From an uncultured Pseudomonadota bacterium (GTDB taxonomy: Bacteria; Pseudomonadota; Gammaproteobacteria; Burkholderiales; SG8-39): a stretch of 50,520 nucleotides of DNA. Shown here in pieces: positions 1 to 9,111 of this stretch (its first letter is position 1; every line of letters begins with the position of its first letter). The stretch lies in NCBI GenBank assembly GCA_903909415.1, contig CAIVVS010000092.1, positions 1 through 50,520 on the forward strand, written 5' to 3'. The translations under genes were made by a program, and so were the position numbers. Below the pieces are notes generated by a model, which worked only from the letters and a program-made list of their open reading frames with translations, was not told the DNA's origin and searched no databases.

Positions 1-329
1 AACCCGAACACGCTGCCCAGGATGCCGCCCAGCACTGACTGCGGCGGGTAGGCGGGTTCCGGGTAGCTGACCCGTCGCTCGATCACCACCGGACGCTCGA
101 CCACCACGGTGCGCGGCCGGACATATACCGGACGTTCCACCACGTAGCCGCGATGGCCGTGTTCGTAGTAGCGGTGCTCATAGCCCCGGTCGTACCGCGA
201 TTCATGGCGCTCGTATCCGCGGCCTTCCCGGCGGTCATGGCCGTGCCCCTCGTAGGACGAGGCCTGCGCGCTGGCGGCCATGGTCGCCGCGAGGCCAGCG
301 AGGGAAAGTATGCGCAAGGTGTTGTTCAT
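1..329 (-). CDS. Exported glycine-zipper-like protein, C-terminus off the window
   Basis: The frame opens with ATG at 329 and stays open to the left edge, so about 109 residues are visible. It begins with a signal peptide (MNNTLRILSLAGLAATMAAS, then AQA-S as the likely cleavage site near residue 23). A stretch rich in His, Arg, Tyr and Gly follows, then a Val/Arg/Pro-rich stretch (residues about 63-88). The visible part ends in GGILGSVFG, which looks like the start of a glycine-zipper 2TM segment. Small exported proteins of this layout are common in proteobacteria and have no firm function. It is transcribed divergently from the toxin-antitoxin pair. The glycine-zipper call rests on a few residues. 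Confidence 0.75.
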   Translation of the reverse strand, partial: MNNTLRILSLAGLAATMAASAQASSYEGHGHDRREGRGYERHESRYDRGYEHRYYEHGHRGYVVERPVYVRPRTVVVERPVVIERRVSYPEPAYPPQSVLGGILGSVFG

Positions 330-464
330 GTTCGGCTCAGGTGGATGGACACATCTCCATCAACGCGCTGCCGGAGGCCCTGTGCACCGCTGCATTGAAA
401 GCGGATGTAAGCGCTGTTGCAATCCGGAGGTTCCCAAGCGCTGCGGTTGACGCAACCTGCCGAA

Positions 465-487
465 ATGGATATCTTGAGGATATCCAT
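465..487. promoter_or_regulatory. Perfect 9-bp inverted repeat upstream of the TA pair, candidate operator
   Basis: ATGGATATC (465-473) and GATATCCAT (479-487) are perfect reverse complements separated by TTGAG. The repeat ends 15 bp before the antitoxin start codon. Antitoxins usually autorepress by binding palindromes in this position, so operator function is inferred from placement and symmetry. Confidence 0.55.
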
Positions 488-502
488 CTGTCGCGAGGTC
501 CC

Positions 503-790
503 ATGGCAACCCGTCTTGTCGCAAACCAGATTCCGTTCCGCTACCGGGTCGCGGATACGCCCACCGGGGTCACGCGGGAAACCGCGCGTCGCCTTGCCGA
601 GCACCTGGGTGTGGACGAGACCCAGGTCATCCATCTCGCCCTGCGCGACATGGCAGCGCGGCTCCTGCCCCAGTACGAACCTGACGACGGCCCGCTTTCC
701 CCTGCGCAGATGCGGCAGGTCCGCAAGCAGGCGCCGCAAGCCGGAAAGCGCTCGGTGCGTTCCAGCCTGTTCGGGCCTGAACCGGAGTGA
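503..790 (+). CDS. Putative antitoxin of a type II toxin-antitoxin pair
   Basis: A 95-residue protein whose start was placed at ATG 503, downstream of the inverted repeat at 465-487. An in-frame upstream ATG (341) would put the repeat inside the coding region and adds sequence without recognisable features. The middle (about residues 22-52, VTRETARRLAEHLGVDETQV and on) looks helical, as in ribbon-helix-helix-type DNA-binding antitoxins. The C-terminal third is Pro/Gln/Arg/Ser-rich and probably disordered, which is usual for the toxin-wrapping part of an antitoxin. Its stop codon overlaps the toxin start (GTGA, 787-790), implying translational coupling. The role is inferred mainly from the neighbouring PemK-like gene; I recognise no named antitoxin family. 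Confidence 0.6.
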   Translation: MATRLVANQIPFRYRVADTPTGVTRETARRLAEHLGVDETQVIHLALRDMAARLLPQYEPDDGPLSPAQMRQVRKQAPQAGKRSVRSSLFGPEPE

Positions 791-1197
791 CGGTTCGGTG
801 GTGGACCGAGCCCGCGGCCGGCGACATCGTCTGGTGCCATTTCCCGGACAGCGTGCGGCCGCGACCGAAGGCGCGCCCGGCGCTCGTGATGACGGTATTT
901 GACGATGACGCGCCGCGCTACACGGTCCGCGTGGCCTACGGAACCAGCCAAGGCACGACGCGCCTGTTCAGCGGGGAGTTCGCCATCCTGCGCGACAGGG
1001 ACAGGGCCGCGTTCGATGCGGCCGGCCTGAGTTACGACACCAAGTTCAATCTCGGGCAGGCCGTGGACCTGCCGTATTCATCCGACTGGTTTTCGGTGCC
1101 GCCCGCGGCGCCGAACGGAAACACGCCTCGGCTCGGCATGCTGCATCCGTCGATGATGCGTGCGGCCCAGGCCGCGTTCCGCGCCATCCAGCGCTGA
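787..1197 (+). CDS. PemK/MazF-like toxin (putative endoribonuclease)
   Basis: A 136-residue protein starting with GTG at 787. Its N-terminus, PAAGDIVWCHFPD followed by PKARPALVMTVFDDD, fits the PemK/MazF fold, where a GDIVW-like strand and a K-x-RPALV segment carry the active-site surface. A later block (VRVAYGTSQ, GEFAIL, AGLSYDTKFNLG, LPY) matches my recollection of a distinct PemK-like subgroup. Members of the family cleave mRNA and are held inactive by the partner antitoxin. The gene overlaps the upstream putative antitoxin by 4 bp and is followed by a terminator at 1211-1238, so the two form a compact self-contained operon. Toxicity and cleavage site are unknown. Confidence 0.7.
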   Translation: MTVRWWTEPAAGDIVWCHFPDSVRPRPKARPALVMTVFDDDAPRYTVRVAYGTSQGTTRLFSGEFAILRDRDRAAFDAAGLSYDTKFNLGQAVDLPYSSDWFSVPPAAPNGNTPRLGMLHPSMMRAAQAAFRAIQR

Positions 1198-1210
1198 GAG
1201 CACTGAGATG

Positions 1211-1238
1211 AAAAACGGGGCCGTAGCCCCGTTTTTTT
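1211..1238 (+). terminator. Rho-independent terminator after the toxin gene
   Basis: AAAAACGGGGC (1211-1221) pairs perfectly with GCCCCGTTTTT (1226-1236) around a CGTA loop, and T residues continue to 1238. It starts 13 bp after the toxin stop. The A-rich 5' flank could allow it to work in both directions, which would also suit the converging VOC gene that ends at 1295. Confidence 0.9.
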
Positions 1239-1294
1239 CAATCGAATCAGCGGCTTGCGCTGCTTTTGCCGCTTTTTCGGGACTCAGGTCGCGT

Positions 1295-2242
1295 TCAGGT
1301 TACCGCGTGCGCGATGAACTCCGCCGGCGCGGGTTCGCCCCATTGTGAGTTCAGGCCTTCCTCGACCGACAGCAGCGTGGGCTTGTTGTTGCTGTTCAGC
1401 ACGTCGGTGTCGGTCCAGTGCTCGTGCACGCGCTGCCACGGGTCCTGCCAGTAGTCGAATATCTGGCTGCCCAGTACGTGGCGGCCGATGCCCCAGACAT
1501 GCTTGTACTTGCCCTTGCCCTTGAGGAACTCGTGGCCGACCATCACGTCGTCCACGGTCTCCACTTCGTAGGAGATGTGGTTCAGGCCGTCCTTCGGGCC
1601 GGCCAGGCACAGGAACACGTGGTGGTCCACGTAGGTCTCGCCGCGGTCGCAGCGGTTGAAGGACGCGATCACGTTGGCCTTGTCGCCGGCATAGACGTCG
1701 TCCGAGCACACGAAGCCGAGGTACTCGCGGAACCACTTGGTGGCTTCCACCGGCTTGGTGGTCATCAGCACGCCATGGCCCATGCGCTTGACCTGGGCCG
1801 GGCCGCGCGGCACGCGCATCAGTTCACCGCGGCGGCGCAGCTTCTGCTCGCCCCAGTTCAGCACGTGCGGCGGCACCGGCAGGCGCGGCAGCTGCTGCAT
1901 GCCGCACACCACCTCGATCTGGAAGCCGTGCGGGTCGGTCAGGCGCACGCGCTTGCCACCGCCGGGCTCGTCGATGTTCTCGATGCCGGAGGCGCCTGGC
2001 GCCTTGGCGAGTTTCTTGAGCTCGTCCTCGTTCTCGGCGAAGAAGGCGAGGCCGCCGAACTTGGGCGCGCCGAGGTGGGTGACGTGCAGGTGGTGGTTCG
2101 GGTCGGTGCCGCGCATGTAGAGCGCGTCCTTGGTGCGGTCGGCGCGCACCATGCCGAAGTTCAGCAGGAACTCCTCGGCTTCGTCGAGGCTGGGCGAATG
2201 CAGCCGGACATAGGCGATGTCGGTGACCTTGGTATGGGGCAT
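1295..2242 (-). CDS. VOC-superfamily protein, type I extradiol dioxygenase-like
   Basis: A 315-residue protein with two glyoxalase/VOC modules (about residues 6-112 and 153-280), the layout of catechol 2,3-dioxygenase-type extradiol enzymes. The C-terminal module holds a plausible 2-His-1-carboxylate iron site: His156 (MGHGVL), His222 (LNHISYEV) and Glu274 (RVHEHWTD). The DPHGFQIEVV motif at about 103-112 closes the first module. Enzymes of this family open catechol-like rings next to a hydroxyl with O2. The gene stands alone and converges with the toxin operon. The substrate is unknown, and a VOC enzyme of another type is possible. Confidence 0.8.
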   Translation of the reverse strand: MPHTKVTDIAYVRLHSPSLDEAEEFLLNFGMVRADRTKDALYMRGTDPNHHLHVTHLGAPKFGGLAFFAENEDELKKLAKAPGASGIENIDEPGGGKRVRLTDPHGFQIEVVCGMQQLPRLPVPPHVLNWGEQKLRRRGELMRVPRGPAQVKRMGHGVLMTTKPVEATKWFREYLGFVCSDDVYAGDKANVIASFNRCDRGETYVDHHVFLCLAGPKDGLNHISYEVETVDDVMVGHEFLKGKGKYKHVWGIGRHVLGSQIFDYWQDPWQRVHEHWTDTDVLNSNNKPTLLSVEEGLNSQWGEPAPAEFIAHAVT

Positions 2243-2391
2243 GCGTACTCCTCCGTGTTGTCGTCCCGGCGCCGTCGCGCGGGGAATTCTCCGCCGGCGA
2301 TTCTACACGCGGGGTATCGGCTGGAAATCACCCGAGGCATGCCGACTTGCCCGAGCTTGTACTGGGCGCGCCACGCCAGTAACCTCGACGC

Positions 2392-3066
<675 letters not shown>

Positions 3067-3089
3067 GGTGATGCGGGAACCCGGAGCCC

Positions 3090-3143
3090 GTCATTCCGGC
3101 CGACGTCCGCATCGCAGATGCGGCGGCGAGCCGGAATCCAGTG
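3090..3143. repeat. Divergent REP-like hairpin between ABC ATPase and permease genes
   Basis: The outer arms GTCATTCCGGC (3090-3100) and GCCGGAATCCAG (3130-3141) share their termini with the GTCATTCCCGCG...GGGAATCCAG family found elsewhere in the window. An inner perfect hairpin CCGCATC-GCA-GATGCGG lies at 3107-3123. It sits between ATPase and permease genes and may cap or stabilise the transcript. Confidence 0.6.
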
Positions 3144-3203
3144 TCCTTGGGCGCTGCGGGCACCCCGGTCTGCTTCACCGCCCGTTCCGGCCCCGGAACT
3201 GAC

Positions 3204-5759
3204 GTGTTCGCCTCGCTGCGCCAGAACCGCGGCCGCGCCGTGCTCTCGGTGCTGGCGATCGCGCTCGGTGTCGCGCTGGGCTATGCGGTGCAGGCGATCC
3301 ACCTGGTGGCGATAGGCGAGATGGACCGCGCAGCGCGCGCGCTGGCGGGCGAGGCGGACCTGCAGCTCACCGGCCCGCGCAGCGGCTTCGACGAATCGCT
3401 GTATGCGGCGCTCGCCACCCACCCCTTGGTGAAACTGGCCAGCCCGGTGGTGGAACTGGACCTGCGCGTCACCGAGGCGGCAGGGCGCCCGATCGCGGGC
3501 GGCATGGGCGGGGTCGCCGGTGGCGGTGCGGGCGGCATGAGCCTGCGCGCGCTCGGCATGGACGTGTTCCGCGCGGCGCAGCTGCAGCCGGCCATGGCCA
3601 TGGCGCAGGACGGGGACCAGCCGGCAGGCGCGATGGACTGGCTGCGCGGCGACCGCGTGTTCCTCAGCCAGCCCGCCGCCGACGCGCTGGGCGTGAAGGC
3701 CGGCGACGTCCTGCGCGTGCCCCTGGGGCTGGGCAGCACGGTACTGGTGGTGGCCGGCATCCTGCCTTCGGCAGCCTATGCCGAACGCATCGCGCTCATG
3801 GACATCGCCGGCGCGCAGCAGCTCGCGCAGCGCCTGGGCCGGCTGAACCGGATCGACCTGCGACTGGCCGACGGCGCGACTGCCGGGGCGCTGACCGCGG
3901 CGTTCGCCGGGAAGCTGCCCGCGGACACCTGGCTGGAGACGCCGGCCGCGGGCGTGGCGCGCGCCGCCGGCCTGTCGCGTTCCTACCGCGTGAACCTGAA
4001 CGTGCTGGCCCTGGTGGCCTTGTTCACCGGCGGCCTGCTGGTGTTTTCCACGCAGGCGCTGGCCGTCGTGCGGCGCCGCGGGCAGTTCGCGCTGCTGCGC
4101 GTGCTGGGTGTGACCCGTGGCGGCATCCTGCGCATGGTGCTGGGGGAGAGTGCGCTGCTGGGCGTCGCGGGAGCCGGGCTGGGACTGCTGGCCGGCCACG
4201 CGCTGGCGGCGCTGGTCCTGGACAAGGTCGGCGCGGACCTGGGCGCCGGCATGTTCCGCGGACTGGGCGCCGGCGCGCACCTGGGGGTGGATCCCTGGTC
4301 GGCCACCGTGTTCTTCCTGCTGGGCCTGGGCGTGACGCTGGCGGGCAGCGCCGCTGCCGCAATCGAGGCGGCGCGCACCTCGCCGTCGCAGGCGCTGCAT
4401 GCGGGCGACGAGCAGCGCGCCTTCGAGCGCATCGCGCCGTCGTGGCCGGGCGCGCTGCTGTTCGTGGCGGGCGCGCTGATGACGCAGTCGCCGCCGCTGG
4501 GGGACCTGCCGATCCTCGGTTACCTGTCCATCGCGCTGATGCTGGTGGGCAGCATCCTGCTGATGCCGCGGCTGACGCTGCTCGTGTTCCGCCGGATGCC
4601 GGTGCCGCGTGCGGCGTCCATGGCGCTTGCGATCCGCCACGTTGCCGGCAGCCCGGGGCAGGCGATGGTCAGCCTCGCGTCCATCGTCGCCAGCGTGTCG
4701 CTGATGGTGTCCATGGCCATCATGGTGGCGTCGTTCCGGCTCTCGCTGGATGCCTGGCTGGACCAGGTGCTGCCGGCCGACCTCTACGCGCGCACCGCGC
4801 CGGGCGCCGACAGCGCCTTCCTGTCCCCCGGGGACCAGGCCACGCTCGCGGCGCTGCCGGGCGTGCGCCGCGTCGAGTTCCAGCGGGTGCAGCGGATCAC
4901 CCTGGGGCCGCAATCGGCAGGCGTGCTGCTGCTGGCCCGGGACCTGGACCTGGATGACATCGGTCGCGGGTTGCCGCTGCTGGATGGGCCGGCGACTGAC
5001 GACCCAAAGGCGAAAGACCTGCCGCCCGTGTGGATCACCGAATCCATCGTGGACCGCCTCGGCTGGCAGCGTGGCCAGGCGGTCAGCATGCCGCTGGCTG
5101 GCAGCGAGCGCGCGTTCCGCGTCGCGGGCGTCTGGCGCGACTATGCGCGCCAGCAGGGCGCGGTGCTCATCACACGCAACGACTGGCGGCGCTTCGGCGG
5201 CGACGCGCTGGCCAACGACGCCGCATTCTGGCTGGAGGCGGGGGCGGCCAATGCGGTGCGCGACGCGCTGCGCGCGCTGCCGGGCGGGGTGGGGCTGGAC
5301 ATCGCCGAACCCGGCGACATCCGCGCGGTGTCGCTCAAGATCTTCGACCGCACCTTCGCGGTGACCTATGCGCTGGAGGCGGCGGCGGTGCTGCTGGGCC
5401 TGGCGGGCCTGTCCGCCAGTTTCGGTGCGCTGGTGCTGGCGCGCCGGCGCGAGTTCGGCATGCTGCGCCACCTGGGCATGACGCGGCGCCAGGTCGGCGC
5501 GATGCTCGCGGCGGAAGGCGCGCTGGTGTCCTCGCTGGGCCTGGCAGTCGGCGTGTTCCTCGGCTGGCTGATCAGCCTGGTGCTGATCCACGTGGTCAAC
5601 CGCCAGTCCTTCCACTGGAGCATGGAGGTCCACATGCCGTGGGCGTCGCTGGCGGGCTTCGTCGGCACCATGCTGGTGCTTGCCACCCTGACCTCGGTGC
5701 TGGCCGGGCGGCAGGCGATGGGCGGGGATGCGGTGCGCGCGGTGAGAGAGGACTGGTAA
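3204..5759 (+). CDS. FtsX-type ABC transporter permease, two-domain (AttFG/YbbP-like)
   Basis: A GTG at 3204 gives MFASLRQNRGRAVLSVLAIA and an 851-residue protein. An earlier in-frame GTG (3141) lies in the REP-like hairpin and was not chosen. A transmembrane helix at about residues 10-35 is followed by a large periplasmic domain. An FtsX core with three helices lies around residues 255-400, a second helix/periplasmic unit around 425-700, and a second FtsX core in the last 150 residues (ARRREFGMLRHLGMTRRQVG between helices). The length fits one chain carrying both permease halves. It pairs with the ATPase at 2392, 137 bp upstream. The family typically moves lipids, lipoproteins or hydrophobic compounds across the cell envelope. 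Confidence 0.88.
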   Translation: MFASLRQNRGRAVLSVLAIALGVALGYAVQAIHLVAIGEMDRAARALAGEADLQLTGPRSGFDESLYAALATHPLVKLASPVVELDLRVTEAAGRPIAGGMGGVAGGGAGGMSLRALGMDVFRAAQLQPAMAMAQDGDQPAGAMDWLRGDRVFLSQPAADALGVKAGDVLRVPLGLGSTVLVVAGILPSAAYAERIALMDIAGAQQLAQRLGRLNRIDLRLADGATAGALTAAFAGKLPADTWLETPAAGVARAAGLSRSYRVNLNVLALVALFTGGLLVFSTQALAVVRRRGQFALLRVLGVTRGGILRMVLGESALLGVAGAGLGLLAGHALAALVLDKVGADLGAGMFRGLGAGAHLGVDPWSATVFFLLGLGVTLAGSAAAAIEAARTSPSQALHAGDEQRAFERIAPSWPGALLFVAGALMTQSPPLGDLPILGYLSIALMLVGSILLMPRLTLLVFRRMPVPRAASMALAIRHVAGSPGQAMVSLASIVASVSLMVSMAIMVASFRLSLDAWLDQVLPADLYARTAPGADSAFLSPGDQATLAALPGVRRVEFQRVQRITLGPQSAGVLLLARDLDLDDIGRGLPLLDGPATDDPKAKDLPPVWITESIVDRLGWQRGQAVSMPLAGSERAFRVAGVWRDYARQQGAVLITRNDWRRFGGDALANDAAFWLEAGAANAVRDALRALPGGVGLDIAEPGDIRAVSLKIFDRTFAVTYALEAAAVLLGLAGLSASFGALVLARRREFGMLRHLGMTRRQVGAMLAAEGALVSSLGLAVGVFLGWLISLVLIHVVNRQSFHWSMEVHMPWASLAGFVGTMLVLATLTSVLAGRQAMGGDAVRAVREDW

Positions 5760-5853
5760 GCGGGACTGGTGAGCAGCGCACAACGCGCCCGGCCATGGCC
5801 GTGACAGAATCCCCGGTGTTTCCATGACACATACGATTCAGGGGGGAGCATCC

Positions 5854-6780
5854 ATGCAGCAAGTACCCGAGGCGGCGCCGGAAGTCGCCGGCACCGAACA
5901 CTGGACCAAGAAGGGCGACGTCAAGCTGTTCCTGTGGCGCAAGTCGCCGCCGGCCGGCACCAAGCTGCAGGGCACGGTCCTGTTCATCCACGGCTCGTCC
6001 ATGGCCTCGCAGCCGACCTTCGACCTGAAGGTGCCGGGACGGCCGAACTCCTCGGTGATGGACTGGTTCGTCGCGCGCGGTTTCGACACCTGGTGCATGG
6101 ACAACGAGGGCTACGGCCGCTCGGACAAGTCGCGCCCGATCAACAACGACATCTCCAATGGCGCCGATGACATCGCCGCCGCCACCGCCTACATGGCGGC
6201 GCACACCGGCGGGGCCAAGCTGCTGGTGTACGGCATTTCTTCCGGCGCGCTCAAGGCCGGCCTGTTTGCGCAGCGCCATCCCGAGCGCGTCGCGCGCGTG
6301 GCGCTGGACGCCTTCGTCTGGACCGGCGAGGGCAGCCCGACGCTGGCCGAGCGCAAGAAGAAACTCGCCGACTTCATGAAGATCAACCGCCGCCCGATCG
6401 ACCGCGCCTTCGTGCACTCGATCTTCTCGCGCGACCATCCGGGCACGGCCGACGACGCCACCATCAACGCCTTCGCCGACGCGATCACCGCGCTGGACGA
6501 CTCCGTGCCGACCGGCACCTACGTGGACATGTGCTCCAGGCTGCCTCTGATCGACCCGGAGAAGCTGACGGTGCCGACCATCGTCATGCGCGGACAGTGG
6601 GACGGCATCGCGGGCGTGGACGACCTGATCGAGTTCTTCAAGCGCCTGCCCAACCCGGACAAGCAGTTCACCGTGATGGCCGGCATCTCGCACGCGAGCT
6701 TCCAGCAGAAGAACTACCTGATGGTCTACCACATCCTGCATGCGTTCTTCTCGCAGCCGGAGCCGCTGTACCGGGGCTGA
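5854..6780 (+). CDS. Alpha/beta hydrolase
   Basis: A 308-residue alpha/beta-hydrolase-fold protein. ATG 5854 is preferred because GGGGGGAG sits 5 nt upstream; another in-frame ATG lies at 5824. Visible elements are the oxyanion HGSS motif (His46), nucleophile elbow GISSG (Ser129), a likely acid in RGQWDG (Asp250) and the catalytic His in GISHAS (His280). There is no signal peptide, so it is cytoplasmic. Relatives hydrolyse esters or the C-C bonds of ring-cleavage products. It opens the group inserted between the ABC permease and the AttH-like gene, followed by a Bug protein. The substrate is not predictable. Confidence 0.85.
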   Translation: MQQVPEAAPEVAGTEHWTKKGDVKLFLWRKSPPAGTKLQGTVLFIHGSSMASQPTFDLKVPGRPNSSVMDWFVARGFDTWCMDNEGYGRSDKSRPINNDISNGADDIAAATAYMAAHTGGAKLLVYGISSGALKAGLFAQRHPERVARVALDAFVWTGEGSPTLAERKKKLADFMKINRRPIDRAFVHSIFSRDHPGTADDATINAFADAITALDDSVPTGTYVDMCSRLPLIDPEKLTVPTIVMRGQWDGIAGVDDLIEFFKRLPNPDKQFTVMAGISHASFQQKNYLMVYHILHAFFSQPEPLYRG

Positions 6781-6816
6781 GTGCTCGATTACGGCGAGGT
6801 GGTGATCCAAGGAAAT

Positions 6817-6888
6817 GTCGCTCCCGCGAAAGCGGGAGCCCAGTGGCGTTGGAGGACGACGCTGGATTCCCGCTTTCGCGGGAATGAC
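6817..6888. repeat. Pair of inverted REP-like palindromes (BIME-like)
   Basis: The left palindrome (6817-6843) has arms CTCCCGC and GCGGGAG around GAAA. The right palindrome (6862-6888) has ATTCCCGC and GCGGGAAT around TTTC, in inverted orientation. It fills the gap between the hydrolase stop and the ribosome-binding site of the next Bug gene. The left copy has changed ATTCCC to GCTCCC with a compensating change in its partner arm, so the stem is kept. Confidence 0.85.
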
Positions 6889-6906
6889 CTGCCAGGAGGA
6901 GGCAAC

Positions 6907-7884
6907 ATGAAGCGATCCACGTCGGCCGCGCTGGCGGCCGCATGTTCGGCCCTGATGGCGTCGGGAACGCAGCAGGTGCTGGCGCAGGCCTATCCGTCCA
7001 AGCCGGTGCGCATCGTCATTCCGTTGTCGCCCGGCGGCACCACCGACGTGCCGGGGCGCATCCTGACCCAGCGGCTGTCCGATGCCATGGGCCAGCAGTT
7101 CTTCGTCGAGAACCGCACCGGCGCCGGCGGCACCATCGGCGCGGAAGGCGTGGCCAAGGCCGTCCCCGACGGATACACGCTGCTGCTGACCGCAACGCCG
7201 CACGTGATCACCGCGAACCTGTACAAGAACCTCGCGTACAACGCGCTCACCGATTTCACGCCGGTGGCGCGCATGGCGACCGGGCCCTATGTCCTCATGG
7301 TGCATCCTTCGCTGGGCGTGAACTCGGTGAAGGAACTGGTGGCGCTGGCGAAGTCCAAGCCGGGCAGCATCGACTTCGCGAGTTCCGGCAACGGCAGCGC
7401 CCAGCACCTGGTGGGGGCCCTGTTCTCCACGATGGCCGGGGTCCAGCTGAACCACATTCCCTACAAGGGCAGCGGACCGGCCACCGCGGACATGCTGGCC
7501 GGCATGGTGAAGGTCGGCTTCCCGGGTACGCCGATCGCCATTCCGCATTCCAAGTCCGGCCGCCTGAAGGCGCTGGGCGTGACCACGCCGCAGCGCTCCG
7601 CGCAGATGCCGGACGTGCCCACCATCGCCGAGGCGGGCGTGCCCGGCTTCGAGGCGGTGGTGTGGACCGGGCTGATCGCGCCGGCGAAGACCCCGCCCGA
7701 GGTGGTCGCCAGGCTGAATGCCGAGATCAACAAGCTGCTGCGCTCGCAGGACGTGCAGCAGCAGTTGTCCACCTCCGGCGTGGATGCGGCGCCGCTGACG
7801 CCGGCGGAGTTCGGTTCCTACCTCAGGGACGAGTTCGACAAGTGGGGCAAGGTGGTGCGCGATTCGGGCGCCACGGTGAACTGA
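6907..7884 (+). CDS. Bug/TctC-family solute-binding protein
   Basis: A 325-residue periplasmic binding protein. ATG 6907 follows AGGAGGAGG, and an in-frame GTG at 6781 would translate the palindromic repeat. The signal peptide ends at about VLAQA-YPSK. Family hallmarks are present: KPVRIVIPLSPGGTTDVPGR, VENRTGAGGTIG, VAKAVPDGYTLL, NHIPYKGSGPA and MPDVPTIAEAGVPGFE. Bug proteins bind carboxylated small molecules and feed TctAB transporters or act in sensing. No TctA or TctB gene is present. The neighbours are a hydrolase upstream and a convergent AraC regulator downstream. Confidence 0.92.
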   Translation: MKRSTSAALAAACSALMASGTQQVLAQAYPSKPVRIVIPLSPGGTTDVPGRILTQRLSDAMGQQFFVENRTGAGGTIGAEGVAKAVPDGYTLLLTATPHVITANLYKNLAYNALTDFTPVARMATGPYVLMVHPSLGVNSVKELVALAKSKPGSIDFASSGNGSAQHLVGALFSTMAGVQLNHIPYKGSGPATADMLAGMVKVGFPGTPIAIPHSKSGRLKALGVTTPQRSAQMPDVPTIAEAGVPGFEAVVWTGLIAPAKTPPEVVARLNAEINKLLRSQDVQQQLSTSGVDAAPLTPAEFGSYLRDEFDKWGKVVRDSGATVN

Positions 7885-7930
7885 GCCGTTGGCTGAGGGG
7901 TGAGCTGGGCCTGCGCCCGGACGCGAACCC

Positions 7931-8959
7931 TCAGGGGCGCAGCCGCGTCACCGAGGGGGGTTCGCCGTAGCGTTCCCTGTAGTCGCGCGAGAAGCGGCTG
8001 GCGCTGCCGTAGCCGACGCGCCCGGCTATGTCGGTGATGCGCTCGCCGTTGCTGCGCGCCTGCACCAGCGCTTCGCGGGCCCGTTCCAGCCGGACCTGCT
8101 TCAGGTACTGCAGCGGCGTGGCGCCGTGGTGCCTGCGAAAGCCGTACTGCAGGGTGCGCGGGCTGACCCCGGCCAGCCTCGCCAGTTCGGCCAGTCCGAG
8201 TTCCCGTCCGACGTTGGCGTGGATGTGCTCGGCGACGACACCCACGTACCAGGGCTCGGCACTGCCCGGATCGCGCGCCATCTGCTCGCTGTAGTTGTGC
8301 GGGAGGTTGCGCAGCAGGAGCAGCAGCAGCATGCGCTCGGCCTGGTGCGCCATGGCCGCGTGGGCGAAGGCGGGTGCGGGCCGCTCCATGTCCTGCAGGA
8401 TCAGCAGGATGAAGTCGCGCAGCGTCACCGCCTGCTCGGCCTCGGCAACGGTCATGGGGCGGAAGGCGAGCGGCGCCTTCACCGAGATGCCGAACTCCTG
8501 GGCGAGCACCCGTTCCAGCGCGCGCCGCTCCATCGCGATGTTGAACAGCTCGCAGCTGCCCTGCCAGTGGCGGCGCACCGCGCCGGGCGCGCTGACCAGC
8601 AGCATCTGCCCGGGGCGCACGCGCGCGCGGTGGCGGTCCTGCTCCGCCTCGAACTCGCCCGCCAGGGGGAAGTGCAGCAGCAGGATCTGCTCGCGCGAAC
8701 GCCGCGCCACCGTCTCGCAGGCGGACTCGCCGGTCCAGCGCAGGCGCCGCAGCACGGTCGCGCCCAGCGTGGCGCGGCTGTCGGAAAAATGCGCGAACTT
8801 GCGCGAGTCGCGCAGGCTGAACTGGCAGCGGCCTTCGGTGTACTCGAGGATGTGGCGCCGCACGGCATGCGGGTCGGACGTGGCGAAGTGTTCCGGCTGG
8901 CCCGGCCCGCGCGTGCCGCGGGAAAGGGGGGTGCCTGCCTGCGTCCTGCTCGCGTCCAT
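7931..8959 (-). CDS. AraC-family transcriptional regulator
   Basis: A 342-residue regulator. The N-terminal two thirds (about residues 30-220) resemble the cupin-like ligand-sensing domain of AraC-binding-like regulators. The C-terminal part (about 237-340) is the two-helix-turn-helix AraC domain: ELGLAELARLAGVSPRTLQY, then ITDIAGRVGYGSASRFSRDY with the usual GY.S.S.FSR.F-like ending. It is divergent from the Bug/luciferase pair at 9112-11164 and shares a 152-bp promoter region with two TTGCGCT direct repeats. It probably controls that pair in response to an aromatic or carboxylated effector, but the effector is unknown. It is the only classical transcription factor seen here. Confidence 0.9.
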   Translation of the reverse strand: MDASRTQAGTPLSRGTRGPGQPEHFATSDPHAVRRHILEYTEGRCQFSLRDSRKFAHFSDSRATLGATVLRRLRWTGESACETVARRSREQILLLHFPLAGEFEAEQDRHRARVRPGQMLLVSAPGAVRRHWQGSCELFNIAMERRALERVLAQEFGISVKAPLAFRPMTVAEAEQAVTLRDFILLILQDMERPAPAFAHAAMAHQAERMLLLLLLRNLPHNYSEQMARDPGSAEPWYVGVVAEHIHANVGRELGLAELARLAGVSPRTLQYGFRRHHGATPLQYLKQVRLERAREALVQARSNGERITDIAGRVGYGSASRFSRDYRERYGEPPSVTRLRP

Positions 8960-9017
8960 GGGCCACTCCGGCTGTGGGGCTGCAGCGCAGACAATACACG
9001 GGCGCCGTACGGCACGC

Positions 9018-9050
9018 TTGCGCTCCCGGTCAAGGAATTGCGCTTTCCGG
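9018..9050. promoter_or_regulatory. Direct repeats in the araC-Bug divergent promoter, candidate AraC operator
   Basis: TTGCGCTCCCGG (9018-9029) and TTGCGCTTTCCGG (9038-9050) are direct repeats starting 20 bp apart. A third, shorter TTGCGGG begins at 9053. AraC-family proteins commonly bind direct repeats spaced about two helical turns. The site lies between the AraC start (8959) and the Bug start (9112). Function is inferred. Confidence 0.4.
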
Positions 9051-9111
9051 ATTGCGGGTTCCCGGAGGGCGGGTCAACAATGGTCCGCACCCACCACGGA
9101 GTCCCGCTGCC

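Noticed and set aside
341..790. Longer antitoxin frame starting at 341
   Set aside because: It would run through the palindrome at 465-487, and the extra 54 residues show no recognisable feature. ATG 503 gives the usual antitoxin size.
3141..3203. Upstream GTG start of the FtsX-type permease
   Set aside because: It lies in the REP-like hairpin and encodes no family-like residues; GTG 3204 starts the natural N-terminal helix.
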